Shown piece after piece: positions 9,253 through 17,787 of a stretch of DNA of 64,000 nt (positions are counted from its first letter, which is position 1; each line of letters opens with the position of its first letter). Source of the DNA: Lachnospira sp. UBA3212 (lineage in GTDB: Bacteria; Bacillota; Clostridia; Lachnospirales; Lachnospiraceae); assembly GCA_002363615.1 (NCBI GenBank), contig DEWK01000019.1:1-64000 (forward strand). Direction: 5' to 3'. The position numbers were made by a program, and so were the translations under genes. The notes under the pieces are model-generated. The model was not told where the DNA came from. It did no database searches and worked only from the letters and a program-made list of their open reading frames with translations.

Positions 9253-9282
9253 AGTATACCAAAAGTTTGGGGATTTTGTACA
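9253..9282 (-). promoter_or_regulatory. Predicted sigma-A promoter for greA and the V-ATPase operon
   Basis: On the minus strand, TGTACA (-35, 9282-9277) is separated by 18 nt from TATACT (-10, 9258-9253), which is preceded by TGG to give an extended -10. It lies about 40 nt upstream of the greA start. No other promoter-like sequence was found between greA and subunit D. Confidence 0.55.
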
Positions 9283-9323
9283 GAAAACCACAAAAAATAC
9301 AAGGCCGCCGAAGGAAAAATTGG

Positions 9324-9362
9324 CATATTTATAATATGTAGAAAATAAATTTCTCATATTAT
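9324..9362. repeat. Nested AT-rich inverted repeats upstream of the GH43 gene
   Basis: A perfect palindrome CATATT-TAT-AATATG spans 9324-9338. Its right half also belongs to a second, longer inverted repeat: ATAATATG at 9331-9338 and CATATTAT at 9355-9362, 16 nt apart. The block lies about 60-95 nt upstream of the predicted GH43 -10 element and about 40-110 nt upstream of the greA -35. It could be an operator. The AT-rich context makes chance palindromes more likely. Confidence 0.4.
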
Positions 9363-9415
9363 TGTGAAAAATACTTGAAAATCATGAATTTTTTAAGTAC
9401 AAAAACAGAGAACTA

Positions 9416-9424
9416 TGTTATACT
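9416..9424 (+). promoter_or_regulatory. Predicted extended -10 promoter for the GH43 gene
   Basis: TGTTATACT is a good extended -10 element (TGn + TATACT), 74 nt upstream of the GTG start. I see no convincing -35 at the right spacing; the TTGAAA at 9375-9380 is 38 nt away, so it does not count. A weak -35 with an extended -10 suggests dependence on an activator. Confidence 0.45.
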
Positions 9425-9497
9425 ATGCTAGATTACGGTTTTAGGGTTGGGTCCTTAAAGCACGTGTATGAAAAAATAGTTTAAGGAGGACGAAAAA

Positions 9498-11684
9498 GTG
9501 AAAAGAACCAGAAGAATAACAGTAGTTCTTCTTGCAATTTGTATGATTGCAGGATCATTTTTCGGAGTAACTAGCGGTCAAGCTGCAGATAATTCTTCCA
9601 AAGAATCCGGTGGCGTAAAGGTTAGCCTTACCACGGATAAGGATTCTTATAAGGAAGGCGAGCGAATTAAGGTAACCGTTAAGATTGCAAACGATGGCGA
9701 TAATGATGCCAATAATTTCAAAATCGGCTATCAGTATTCGTCATCAAAGTTTAAGAAGGAAGTAGAGAAAGACTTCTTAAAGACCATTGAAGATTTAGAG
9801 TCAGGAAAGAGCAAGGAATATACACTCAGTTTAATCCCTGCTTCAGGAGAGGTCGTAGAGGGAACGGATGCAACTACCCTTTACATTATTGTTGGAGCAG
9901 CCATTGCAGTGCTTCTCATTATTATCATTTTAGTAGCTGTATTGAAAAAGAAAAAGAAGGCAAAGGCTCTTAAGAATACGGTTGAAGTACTTGCCATTCT
10001 TTTAGGAGCAGGTGGTTTAATCTTTGCTTCCCTTCAGGGAATGAAGTCTGCAGATGCAGCAGAGGCAACCATGATTAGCCCATCGATCTCCGTTCCTTAT
10101 GGAGAAGGCAATGCAAAGTTAATCCTTAAGGTTAGCTGCGTTATTGGTGCTAAGCCTGTATCTTTGGATAGCTCAGATATGAAGTCTGCTTCGAATGTTT
10201 CCGTTCACGATCCATCGGTTGTGGATGGTGGAGATGGAAGTTATTATATCTTTGGTTCTCATATGGCATGGGCTAAGTCAACAGATCTTGTAAACTGGAC
10301 CAACTTCAACAATAACTTCGCTTCAACTTATAAGACTGCATTACAGAAGGAAATTGCCTGGGCTGCTGCCGGTGACTCAGTTTATAATCCACAGGGTAAC
10401 ATGTGGGCACCAGATGTGATTTACAATAAGGCATTAGGAAAATGGTGTATGTACATGTCCATCAATGGTGTTTCATGGAATTCATCCATTGCTATGCTTA
10501 CTGCAGATACCGTAGATGGAGATTGGACCTATGCAGGTACCGTTGTTTATTCAGGATTTACCGCAGATGGTGTTCATTCTTACACTAATACCGATTATCA
10601 GAAAGCGACAGGAGAGTCTACCTTAGCAGCAAGATACATCGGAGGAGCTAAAACTTATAAGGATGGTTCTACTACAACTGCAGCAAGTACCTGGAATACC
10701 AATTATGGTGCACATGCGATTGATCCATCGGTTAAGTATGATGACAATGGAGATCTTTGGATGACCTATGGTTCATGGTCAGGTGGTATCTATGCAATTA
10801 AGCTTGATCCAAATACCGGTCTTAGAGATTACAATACAAAGTATGAATTAGATAACAACTATGCAGATGGTAACGGTTCTGATCCATACATGGGAATTAA
10901 GCTTGCCGGTGGTTACTTCGCATCCGGTGAGGCTTCTTACGTAGTAAAGGTTGGAGATTACTGGTACCTGTTTGTTACCAACGGTGGATTATCATCTACT
11001 GGTGGCTACAATATGAGAGAGTTCCGTGCAGAAAGCTTAACCGGACCTTACCTTGACAAGAAGGGCAATCAGGCACTTTTAACTTCCGGAGAAGATAACA
11101 TTAACAATAACCGTGGTATCCGTCTGATGGGTGGATATAAGTGGTCTGTAATGGGCAAGGGTGAACTTGCACAGGGTCACAATTCAGCATTTGTAGATTC
11201 CAATGGTAACGCTTATCTTGTATACCACACCAGATTTGATGATGGTGGAGAAGGACATCAGGTAAGAGTTCATTCTCTTTATCAGACGGAAGATAACTGG
11301 TTAGTAGCTGCTCCATTTAGAACTTCAGCAGATGATGAAGTTTCAGCAAGTGGCTATGATACCGCAGATCTCGCTGGTGATTATGAATTCATTTATCACA
11401 AGCTTGATATCCAGTATGCAACAAGAGAGGTAGTTGAGCCTGTAAGTATTACTCTTACCGAGGATGGTAAGGTAGAAGGCGACTACACAGGTACTTGGGA
11501 GATGACCTCTGGTACTCCATATGTCACCATGACCTTAAAGGATTCAAGTGGCAAGGAAGTTGTTTACACTGGTGTATTTGCTTGGAATGATTACGATGGT
11601 TATTCTACAAAGACTATGACCTTCTCAATTGTTGGTGAAGACAATATCACCGCTTGGGGAGCAAAGAGACCGGAAGGAAAATAA
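9498..11684 (+). CDS. Membrane-tethered GH43 family endo-arabinanase-like glycoside hydrolase
   Basis: Likely cleaves alpha-1,5-arabinan or a related polymer outside the cell. Order of parts: signal peptide (1 to ~30, ending SGQAA); an extracellular CARDB/DUF11-like beta domain (~38-115); a membrane helix (~128-149); a KKKKKAKALKN loop; a second membrane helix (~163-181); then a GH43 five-bladed propeller (~230-620) and a C-terminal domain like that of extracellular arabinanases (~625-728). Probable catalytic residues are D238 (VHDPSV, base), D409 (AIDPSV, pKa modulator) and E478 (SGEASYVV, acid); 'GHNSAF' matches the metal-site histidine. The start is GTG, 7 nt after AAGGAGG. Substrate is inferred from family resemblance; related GH43 members cut xylan side chains. 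Confidence 0.85.
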   Translation: MKRTRRITVVLLAICMIAGSFFGVTSGQAADNSSKESGGVKVSLTTDKDSYKEGERIKVTVKIANDGDNDANNFKIGYQYSSSKFKKEVEKDFLKTIEDLESGKSKEYTLSLIPASGEVVEGTDATTLYIIVGAAIAVLLIIIILVAVLKKKKKAKALKNTVEVLAILLGAGGLIFASLQGMKSADAAEATMISPSISVPYGEGNAKLILKVSCVIGAKPVSLDSSDMKSASNVSVHDPSVVDGGDGSYYIFGSHMAWAKSTDLVNWTNFNNNFASTYKTALQKEIAWAAAGDSVYNPQGNMWAPDVIYNKALGKWCMYMSINGVSWNSSIAMLTADTVDGDWTYAGTVVYSGFTADGVHSYTNTDYQKATGESTLAARYIGGAKTYKDGSTTTAASTWNTNYGAHAIDPSVKYDDNGDLWMTYGSWSGGIYAIKLDPNTGLRDYNTKYELDNNYADGNGSDPYMGIKLAGGYFASGEASYVVKVGDYWYLFVTNGGLSSTGGYNMREFRAESLTGPYLDKKGNQALLTSGEDNINNNRGIRLMGGYKWSVMGKGELAQGHNSAFVDSNGNAYLVYHTRFDDGGEGHQVRVHSLYQTEDNWLVAAPFRTSADDEVSASGYDTADLAGDYEFIYHKLDIQYATREVVEPVSITLTEDGKVEGDYTGTWEMTSGTPYVTMTLKDSSGKEVVYTGVFAWNDYDGYSTKTMTFSIVGEDNITAWGAKRPEGK

Positions 11685-11697
11685 ATAAAATAATAGA

Positions 11698-11735
11698 AGG
11701 CGGTTGATAGGAATCCTCTTATCAACCGTCTTTTT
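11698..11735 (+). terminator. Rho-independent terminator after the GH43 gene
   Basis: A 12-bp stem (AGGCGGTTGATA with TATCAACCGTCT, one G-U pair), a 10-nt loop and TTTTT. It separates the GH43 gene from the acyltransferase gene, so the two are not a simple operon. Confidence 0.85.
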
Positions 11736-11737
11736 CA

Positions 11738-11766
11738 TGGACAGAAATCCACCTTTATGGTAGAGT
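11738..11766 (+). promoter_or_regulatory. Predicted promoter for the acyltransferase gene
   Basis: TGGACA, 17 nt, then TAGAGT preceded by TGG (extended -10). It falls in the short gap between the upstream terminator and the ribosome binding site, and would give a leader of about 28 nt. Confidence 0.45.
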
Positions 11767-11800
11767 GATACAGGAATGATGAAGGAAAGGAGTTTCTCCC

Positions 11801-12979
11801 GTGGGAAATGAATTAAAGACAAATACAAAGAAGCGAGTGGCGTATTTGGATATGACAAAGGGTTTGGGAATCTTTATGATTACCTATGGTCATATTACCG
11901 CCCTTGGAAATCCGGTGGATGAATGGATGTCTCTCTTTAAGGTTTCAATTTTCTATGTGGTGGCAGGTTATATGATTGCCATGTCAGGAAAGAAGGACAA
12001 AACTACCTGGGGGGCCTACAGTCTCCATGTGTTAAAAGGGCTCGGAATCCCTTATATTACCTTGGGACTGGCAGCAGCCATTGTAAGGCCTATGACCATG
12101 TTTTTAAAAGGCCGAGACTGGATGTACGAGTTAAAATTACGCTTGTTTGAAATCATAAGCCTTCATGGGGTTTCGGCCCTTTGGTTTTTACCAACCCTTT
12201 TTGTAGGGCAGGTGGTTTATTTTGCTATTCTTAGGATTAAAAAGAAAGAAGTTCGATTTGCAGTTATGGGATTTACCTGGATTTGGCCGATTGTTCTTGG
12301 CTTGCTTACCCAAAAGCAAATGGGAATTTTTAAAGGAGACCTTGCCGCAGGAACCTTGTCGAACCGATACTTTATGTTAGTGACCTATCCTTTTTTAGCA
12401 ATCGCTAAGGGCTTGGTTGCGGTTTGGTTCTTACAGGCCGGATACTTGGGATATGAGGCTTTCAGGTGGGCAATGGCGAAACTTCAGGGGGTAAAACCGG
12501 AAGAGATTCCCGCCAGTTTGTTGGCAGATCAGGGATCCAAGCTTAGTTATCTTAAGTTTGCCTTAGGCTTAGGTCTTAGTCTTTTTACCATTTGGTTTAC
12601 CAAGTACAATCCTCATATTGATTTTAATGGTATGACCATTGGGGAAGGACTTTCCTCTTATGCTTTTTTCTTAGGAGGTATTACCGGTTCCTATGGTGCC
12701 CTTTTGGTTTTTGAATTTTTAGAACACTACTTTAAATTGGAACTTTTTACCTACTTTGGAAAAAATTCCCTAATCTTAATGGGAACCCAGCGGGGACTTA
12801 TGATTATCAATCTGGCTGTAGCAGGATGGAAGTCGGTAGTAAAATTGGAATCAGGGGTTTGCGGCAGATATTATTTGGAATGTCTGGCTATTCTGAGTTT
12901 GGTTTTACTTATGACCTACGGAATCATTGAATTCATTCAGGGAAAAGCCCCATGGATCATAGGAAAAAAGAAAAAGTAG
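11801..12979 (+). CDS. Acyltransferase-3 family membrane protein, GTG start
   Basis: A 392-residue polytopic protein of about ten membrane helices. It starts with the acyltransferase-3 signature 'RVAYLDMTKGLGIFMITYGHI', in which the His of the family's catalytic region is visible. Members O-acylate, usually O-acetylate, cell-surface sugars or polysaccharides, using donors from the cytoplasm. The start is GTG at 11801 after AAAGGAG. It could modify the arabinose-containing or envelope polymers handled by neighbouring genes, but its acceptor cannot be read from the sequence. Confidence 0.82.
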   Translation: MGNELKTNTKKRVAYLDMTKGLGIFMITYGHITALGNPVDEWMSLFKVSIFYVVAGYMIAMSGKKDKTTWGAYSLHVLKGLGIPYITLGLAAAIVRPMTMFLKGRDWMYELKLRLFEIISLHGVSALWFLPTLFVGQVVYFAILRIKKKEVRFAVMGFTWIWPIVLGLLTQKQMGIFKGDLAAGTLSNRYFMLVTYPFLAIAKGLVAVWFLQAGYLGYEAFRWAMAKLQGVKPEEIPASLLADQGSKLSYLKFALGLGLSLFTIWFTKYNPHIDFNGMTIGEGLSSYAFFLGGITGSYGALLVFEFLEHYFKLELFTYFGKNSLILMGTQRGLMIINLAVAGWKSVVKLESGVCGRYYLECLAILSLVLLMTYGIIEFIQGKAPWIIGKKKK

Positions 12980-13001
12980 TGAAGAATTTGAAAAAAGATA
13001 G

Positions 13002-13040
13002 GTGAGCGACTTGGTTTGTGCAAGACGCTCGCTTTTTTTT
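13002..13040 (+). terminator. Rho-independent terminator after the acyltransferase gene
   Basis: GTGAGCG and CTTG pair with CAAG and CGCTCGC around an A-A internal mismatch, with loop GTTTGTG, followed by eight T. Confidence 0.85.
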
Positions 13041-13053
13041 GACTTTTCATTGG

Positions 13054-13082
13054 TTTACAAACATTTTTTACAATGGTAGAAT
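13054..13082 (+). promoter_or_regulatory. Predicted sigma-A promoter for nifJ
   Basis: TTTACA, exactly 17 nt, TAGAAT with a TGG extension. Start codon follows 45 nt after the -10. The 13-nt stretch AATGGTAGAATAG at the -10 is repeated exactly at the promoter of the aconitase-family gene near 40759. Confidence 0.75.
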
Positions 13083-13127
13083 AGAGGTAAGATTTTTTAG
13101 ATTACATTTGTATTAAGGAGGTATTTT

Positions 13128-16100
13128 ATGTCAAGAGCAAAACAATCGATGGATGGAAATACCGCTGCAGCACACGTAGCATATGCGTATACTGAAGTAG
13201 CGGCTATCTATCCTATCACACCTTCTAGTCCAATGGCAGATTCTATTGATCAGTGGTCTGCTTTAGAACAGAAGAACATTTTCGGTAATAAGGTGAAGGT
13301 AGTAGAGATGCAATCGGAGGCGGGTGCTTCCGGTGCGGTACATGGTTCTTTAGCAGCCGGTGCCATTACTACCACCTTTACAGCATCACAAGGTCTTTTA
13401 CTGATGATTCCTAATATGTATAAGATTGCAGCAGAGCAGCTTCCTTGCGTGTTTGATGTATCAGCACGTACCGTTGCAACCCAGTCTTTGAATATTTTCG
13501 GTGATCACAGTGATGTGTACGCTTGTCGTCAAACCGGATTTGCTATGCTTTGTGAGACTAATCCACAGGAAGTTATGGACTTAAGCCCGGTTGCTCATCT
13601 TTCAGCAATCGAAGGAAAGGTTCCATTTATTAACTTCTTTGATGGATTCCGTACTTCTCATGAGATTCAGAAGATCGAGAAGTGGGATTATGAGGACCTA
13701 AAGGAGATGTGCAATTTAGAGGCTGTAAAGGAATTCCGTGACCATGCCTTAAATCCAAACCATCCAGCTATGAGAGGCTCTCACGAGAATGGGGATGTCT
13801 TCTTCCAGCATAGAGAGGCTTGTAACACCAAGTACAACGAGCTTCCTGCCGTTGTTGAGAAGTACATGGCAAAGGTGAATGAAAAGTTAGGAACCGATTA
13901 CGGTCTCTTTAATTATTATGGTGCACCAGATGCAGAACGTATTATCGTTGCCATGGGTTCTGTGAATGATGTGATCGATGAGGTAATTGATTACTTGCTA
14001 GCAAAGGGCGAAAAGGTAGGTTCTATTAAGGTTCGTCTCTATCGTCCATGGGTTCCGGAAGCTCTTGTTAAGGTAATTCCTAAGACCGCTAAGAAGATTG
14101 CAGTGTTAGATCGTACCAAGGAAGCTGGTTCTTTTGGTGAGCCACTTTACTTAGACGTAGCTGCTACCTTAAGACAAGCTGGGTTAAACGATATTATTTT
14201 AACAGGTGGTCGTTATGGACTGGGAAGCAAGGATACTCCGCCTTCTTCCATCTTTGCTCTTTATAAGGAACTGGAGAAGGATGCACCAAAGGAAAGATTT
14301 ACCATCGGTATCGTAGATGATGTGACCAATCTTTCACTTCCGGAGGTTAAGCCTGCTCCAATCACTTCTGCACCTGGAACAAAGGAATGTAAATTCTGGG
14401 GTCTTGGTGGAGATGGTACCGTAGGTGCTAATAAGAACTCTACAAAGATCATTGGTGATCATACAGACAAGTACATTCAGGCGTATTTCCAGTATGATTC
14501 AAAGAAGACCGGTGGTATTACCATTTCCCACTTGAGATTTGGTGATCAGCCAATTAAGAGTCCATATTATATTAATCAGGCTGACTTCGTGGCATGCCAT
14601 AACCCATCTTATGTTTTAAACGGCTATAAGATGGTTCAGGATGTAAAGCCAGGTGGCATCTTTATGATTAACTGTCAGTGGTCAGATGAAGAATTAGACG
14701 AAAAGTTAGATGCAGCTTCTAAGAAGTACATCTATGATAATAAGATTAAGCTTTATACCATTAATGCCATTGATAAGGCCATTGAGATTGGTATGGGTAA
14801 GAGAACCAATACCATCTTGCAGTCAGCATTCTTTAAGCTTGCCAATATTATGCCAATTGAAGAGGCGGTTGAATATATGAAGTCAGCAGCTAAGAAGTCT
14901 TATGGTAAGAAGGGTGATGCGGTAGTTGAAATGAATTATCGCGCCATTGACGCCGGTGTAGATGCGGTTCATGAGGTGAGTGTTCCAGAGTCTTGGGCAA
15001 ATCCTGCTGCCGATCCAGTTCCTAAGAAGCTTACCGGTAGAGAAGCTACCGTAGATATGGTAGAGAAATTGATGATTCCAATTTCTAAGATGGATGGTGA
15101 CAATCTTCCTGTATCTGCATTTGCAGATCGTGCAGATGGTCAGTTTGAACTTGGTGCTTCCGCTTACGAGAAGAGAGGTACCGCGGTTATGGTTCCTACC
15201 TGGGATCCGGAGGCTTGTATCCAGTGTAACAACTGTGCCTTTGTATGTTCTCATGCAACCATCCGTCCATTTATGTTAAGTCAGGATGAGATTGATGCGG
15301 CTCCTGCCGATATTAAGCTTGCAGATCTGAAGCCAAAGCCGGGAGAATACAAGTTCACCATGAGCGTATCTGCCCTTGATTGTATGGGTTGTGGCGAATG
15401 TGTAACCGTATGTCCTAAGGCTGGAACTGCTATTAAGATGGTTCCAAGAGAAGAGGAAGAGTACTTACAGCCAGTCTTTGATTACCTGGTTGCTAATGTG
15501 GGAAGAAAGGATGCTGCTCCTGCTGATACAACGCCTAAGGGTTCTCAGTTTAACCAGCCACTTCTTGAGTTCTCAGGCTCTTGTGCAGGTTGTGCAGAGA
15601 CCTCTTATGCCAGACTTGTTACCCAGCTCTTTGGTGAGCATATGTATATTGCTAATGCAACAGGATGTTCTTCTATCTGGGGTGGTCCTGCTGCTACAGC
15701 ACCATATACCGTTAATAAAGACAGCAAGAAGGGACCTGCTTGGTCTAACTCACTCTTTGAGGATAATGCCGAATATGGTCTTGGTATGGAAGTTGCTCAG
15801 AAGGTAATTCGTAGCCAGTTGATTGATAAGATCAATGCTATGACCGAAAGTGACAAGGCCAGTGATGAATTTAAGGCTGCGGTTGCAGGCTTTATGGACA
15901 CGGTCAATGACACCAAGAAGAATTCTCAGGCAACCGATGTTTTGGTGGCAGAGCTTGAGAAGGCAGCAGCCAATGGATGCCCAGATGCTAAAGCAGTTCT
16001 TGAGAAGAAGGACTATCTTGCAAAGAAGTCTGTATGGATCTTCGGTGGTGACGGATGGGCTTATGATATTGGTTTCGGTGGTTTGGACCACGTACTTGCC

Positions 16101-16679
16101 TCAGGAGAGAATGTGAATGTCTTAGTATTTGATACCGAGATGTATTCTAATACAGGTGGTCAGGCTTCTAAGGCTTCGAATATTGGTGAGGTTTGTCAGT
16201 TTGCTGCTGCCGGTAAGGAAATCGGTAAGAAGTCTCTTGCAGAAATCGCTATGTCTTATGGATATGTTTATGTGGCACAGATTGCCCTTGGTGCAAACCC
16301 AGCTCAGACCATTAAGGTTCTCACAGAGGCTGAGGCATACAATGGACCTTCCTTAATCATCGGTTACGCTCCATGTGAGCTTCACGGTGTAAAGGGTGGT
16401 ATGAACCACTGTCAGGATGAAATGAAGGCAGCTGTTAAGGCTGGTTATTGGAACCTCTTCTCATTCAACCCAGCGCTTAAGGCAGAAGGTAAGAATCCAT
16501 TTACTCTTACTTCAAAGGCTGGCGACGGAAGTTATCAGGACTTCTTGAATAATGAGACTCGTTACACAAGACTAACCAGATCCTTCCCAGATCGTGCAGA
16601 AATCTTATTTGCTAAGTCTGAAGAGACTGCAAAGGCACGTTTCGAGCACTTACAGAAGCTGGTTGAATTATATAAGTAA
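13128..16679 (+). CDS. nifJ: Pyruvate:ferredoxin (flavodoxin) oxidoreductase
   Basis: Cytoplasmic homodimeric enzyme that oxidises pyruvate and CoA to acetyl-CoA and CO2, reducing ferredoxin; the core step of anaerobic sugar fermentation. The 1183 residues are a complete single-chain enzyme. Domain I has the pyruvate-binding 'YPITPSSPMAD' near residue 28. Two 4Fe-4S motifs lie at ~696 (CIQCNNCAFVC) and ~751 (CMGCGECVTVC). The proximal cluster cysteines are in 'CAGCAETSY' and 'NATGCSS' with a late Cys in 'APCELHG'. The TPP site includes 'GGDGWAYDIGFGG' near 972. It is a single-gene transcript between its own promoter and terminator. Codon use suggests high expression. Confidence 0.98.
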   Translation: MSRAKQSMDGNTAAAHVAYAYTEVAAIYPITPSSPMADSIDQWSALEQKNIFGNKVKVVEMQSEAGASGAVHGSLAAGAITTTFTASQGLLLMIPNMYKIAAEQLPCVFDVSARTVATQSLNIFGDHSDVYACRQTGFAMLCETNPQEVMDLSPVAHLSAIEGKVPFINFFDGFRTSHEIQKIEKWDYEDLKEMCNLEAVKEFRDHALNPNHPAMRGSHENGDVFFQHREACNTKYNELPAVVEKYMAKVNEKLGTDYGLFNYYGAPDAERIIVAMGSVNDVIDEVIDYLLAKGEKVGSIKVRLYRPWVPEALVKVIPKTAKKIAVLDRTKEAGSFGEPLYLDVAATLRQAGLNDIILTGGRYGLGSKDTPPSSIFALYKELEKDAPKERFTIGIVDDVTNLSLPEVKPAPITSAPGTKECKFWGLGGDGTVGANKNSTKIIGDHTDKYIQAYFQYDSKKTGGITISHLRFGDQPIKSPYYINQADFVACHNPSYVLNGYKMVQDVKPGGIFMINCQWSDEELDEKLDAASKKYIYDNKIKLYTINAIDKAIEIGMGKRTNTILQSAFFKLANIMPIEEAVEYMKSAAKKSYGKKGDAVVEMNYRAIDAGVDAVHEVSVPESWANPAADPVPKKLTGREATVDMVEKLMIPISKMDGDNLPVSAFADRADGQFELGASAYEKRGTAVMVPTWDPEACIQCNNCAFVCSHATIRPFMLSQDEIDAAPADIKLADLKPKPGEYKFTMSVSALDCMGCGECVTVCPKAGTAIKMVPREEEEYLQPVFDYLVANVGRKDAAPADTTPKGSQFNQPLLEFSGSCAGCAETSYARLVTQLFGEHMYIANATGCSSIWGGPAATAPYTVNKDSKKGPAWSNSLFEDNAEYGLGMEVAQKVIRSQLIDKINAMTESDKASDEFKAAVAGFMDTVNDTKKNSQATDVLVAELEKAAANGCPDAKAVLEKKDYLAKKSVWIFGGDGWAYDIGFGGLDHVLASGENVNVLVFDTEMYSNTGGQASKASNIGEVCQFAAAGKEIGKKSLAEIAMSYGYVYVAQIALGANPAQTIKVLTEAEAYNGPSLIIGYAPCELHGVKGGMNHCQDEMKAAVKAGYWNLFSFNPALKAEGKNPFTLTSKAGDGSYQDFLNNETRYTRLTRSFPDRAEILFAKSEETAKARFEHLQKLVELYK

Positions 16680-16704
16680 TCGTATGATATAGGATCTTTG
16701 AAAG

Positions 16705-16731
16705 GACTGTCACTTTGTGGCAGTCTTTTTT
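16705..16731 (+). terminator. Rho-independent terminator after nifJ
   Basis: GACTGTCAC-TTT-GTGGCAGTC forms a 9-bp stem with one G-U pair, followed by TTTTTT. Confidence 0.9.
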
Positions 16732-16760
16732 GTATTGCAAAAATGGAAAAGGGGAATAAC

Positions 16761-16789
16761 TTGACAATCCTAACGTCTATACCTATAAT
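16761..16789 (+). promoter_or_regulatory. Perfect-consensus sigma-A promoter for the polysaccharide export operon
   Basis: TTGACA, exactly 17 nt, TATAAT: a full match to the vegetative consensus, 30 nt after the nifJ terminator and 43 nt before the permease start codon. It is the strongest-looking promoter in the window. Confidence 0.85.
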
Positions 16790-16832
16790 GACCATGGGTT
16801 TGTGTTTCAATTTTTACCCCAAGGAGAAAAAC

Positions 16833-17774
16833 ATGAAAAAGAGCAGAATATTTTTTGCAATATTAATAGCAGGAATCGAACTACTTAGTTATTTTGGAGG
16901 AGCTGTCTGGTATGATATGCTTTTCTTTGGAATTGGTGGACTTCTTGTATTCTTGAAGTTTGAGGAAGTTATGAAAATACCAAGGGAGCTGTTTGCCTCC
17001 AGGGGCATGGTATTAACGCTTGCCAAGAACGATTTTAAAACCCGGTTTGCAGGATCCTATTTTGGATTCTTCTGGGCCTTGGTAAATCCTATTGTAACCG
17101 TTCTTTTGTATTATTTTATTTTTACCGTTGCCTTTCATTCAGACCCGGTAAATGGAAAGCCTTATGTTTTGTGGATGGTAGGCGGTTTGGTTCCCTGGTT
17201 CCTCTTTCAGGAGGGCTTATCAAACGGAACCAATGCCTTGATTGAGTATACTTATCTGGTTAAAAAGGTATCCTTCCAGGTAAGTGTTTTACCGGTGATT
17301 AAAATTGTCTCAGCGTCATTTTTCCATCTTTTCTTTGTGGTTATTATGACCTTGATTTATACCGTAATGGGGTATTTCCCGGGAATTACCATGATTCAGT
17401 TAATTTATTATTATGTATGTATGGTAGTTTTATTAATGGCCATTGATTATGCAACCTGTGCCATTGTGGTGTTCTTCCGGGATTTGGGACAGATTATTGG
17501 AATTTTCATGCAGGTATTTATGTGGTTAACCCCAATTCTTTGGAATGATGTGACTCAGTTACAGGCATATCCTACCTTGCAGTTTATATTTAAATTAAAC
17601 CCTATGTATTATGTGGTTGAGGGCTACCGTGACAGTATGTTGGATCATATTTGGCTGGTAGAGCAGACAAGGCTTTGTCTGGGACTTTATTTCTGGGGAG
17701 CAGTAATGATCCTCTTTGTAATCGGAACCGGTATTTACAAGAAATTGAAACCTCATTTTGCAGATGTACTTTAG
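16833..17774 (+). CDS. ABC-2 type polysaccharide/teichoic acid export permease (Wzm/TagG family)
   Basis: Membrane half of an ABC exporter that moves lipid-linked polysaccharide across the membrane. The 313-residue product has an N-terminal pair of hydrophobic helices, an amphipathic 'VLTLAKNDFKTRFAGSYFGF' segment typical of the family before its core helices, then about six membrane segments. I placed the start at ATG 16833 behind AAGGAG; an upstream in-frame ATG at 16698 would overlap the nifJ terminator and the promoter. The stop is 13 nt before the ATPase start, so the two subunits are surely co-expressed. Confidence 0.9.
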   Translation: MKKSRIFFAILIAGIELLSYFGGAVWYDMLFFGIGGLLVFLKFEEVMKIPRELFASRGMVLTLAKNDFKTRFAGSYFGFFWALVNPIVTVLLYYFIFTVAFHSDPVNGKPYVLWMVGGLVPWFLFQEGLSNGTNALIEYTYLVKKVSFQVSVLPVIKIVSASFFHLFFVVIMTLIYTVMGYFPGITMIQLIYYYVCMVVLLMAIDYATCAIVVFFRDLGQIIGIFMQVFMWLTPILWNDVTQLQAYPTLQFIFKLNPMYYVVEGYRDSMLDHIWLVEQTRLCLGLYFWGAVMILFVIGTGIYKKLKPHFADVL

Positions 17775-17787
17775 GATAGGAGAAAAC

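Noticed and set aside
9375..9380. TTGAAA as the -35 of the GH43 promoter
   Set aside because: It is 38 nt from the TATACT -10 element, far beyond sigma-A spacing.
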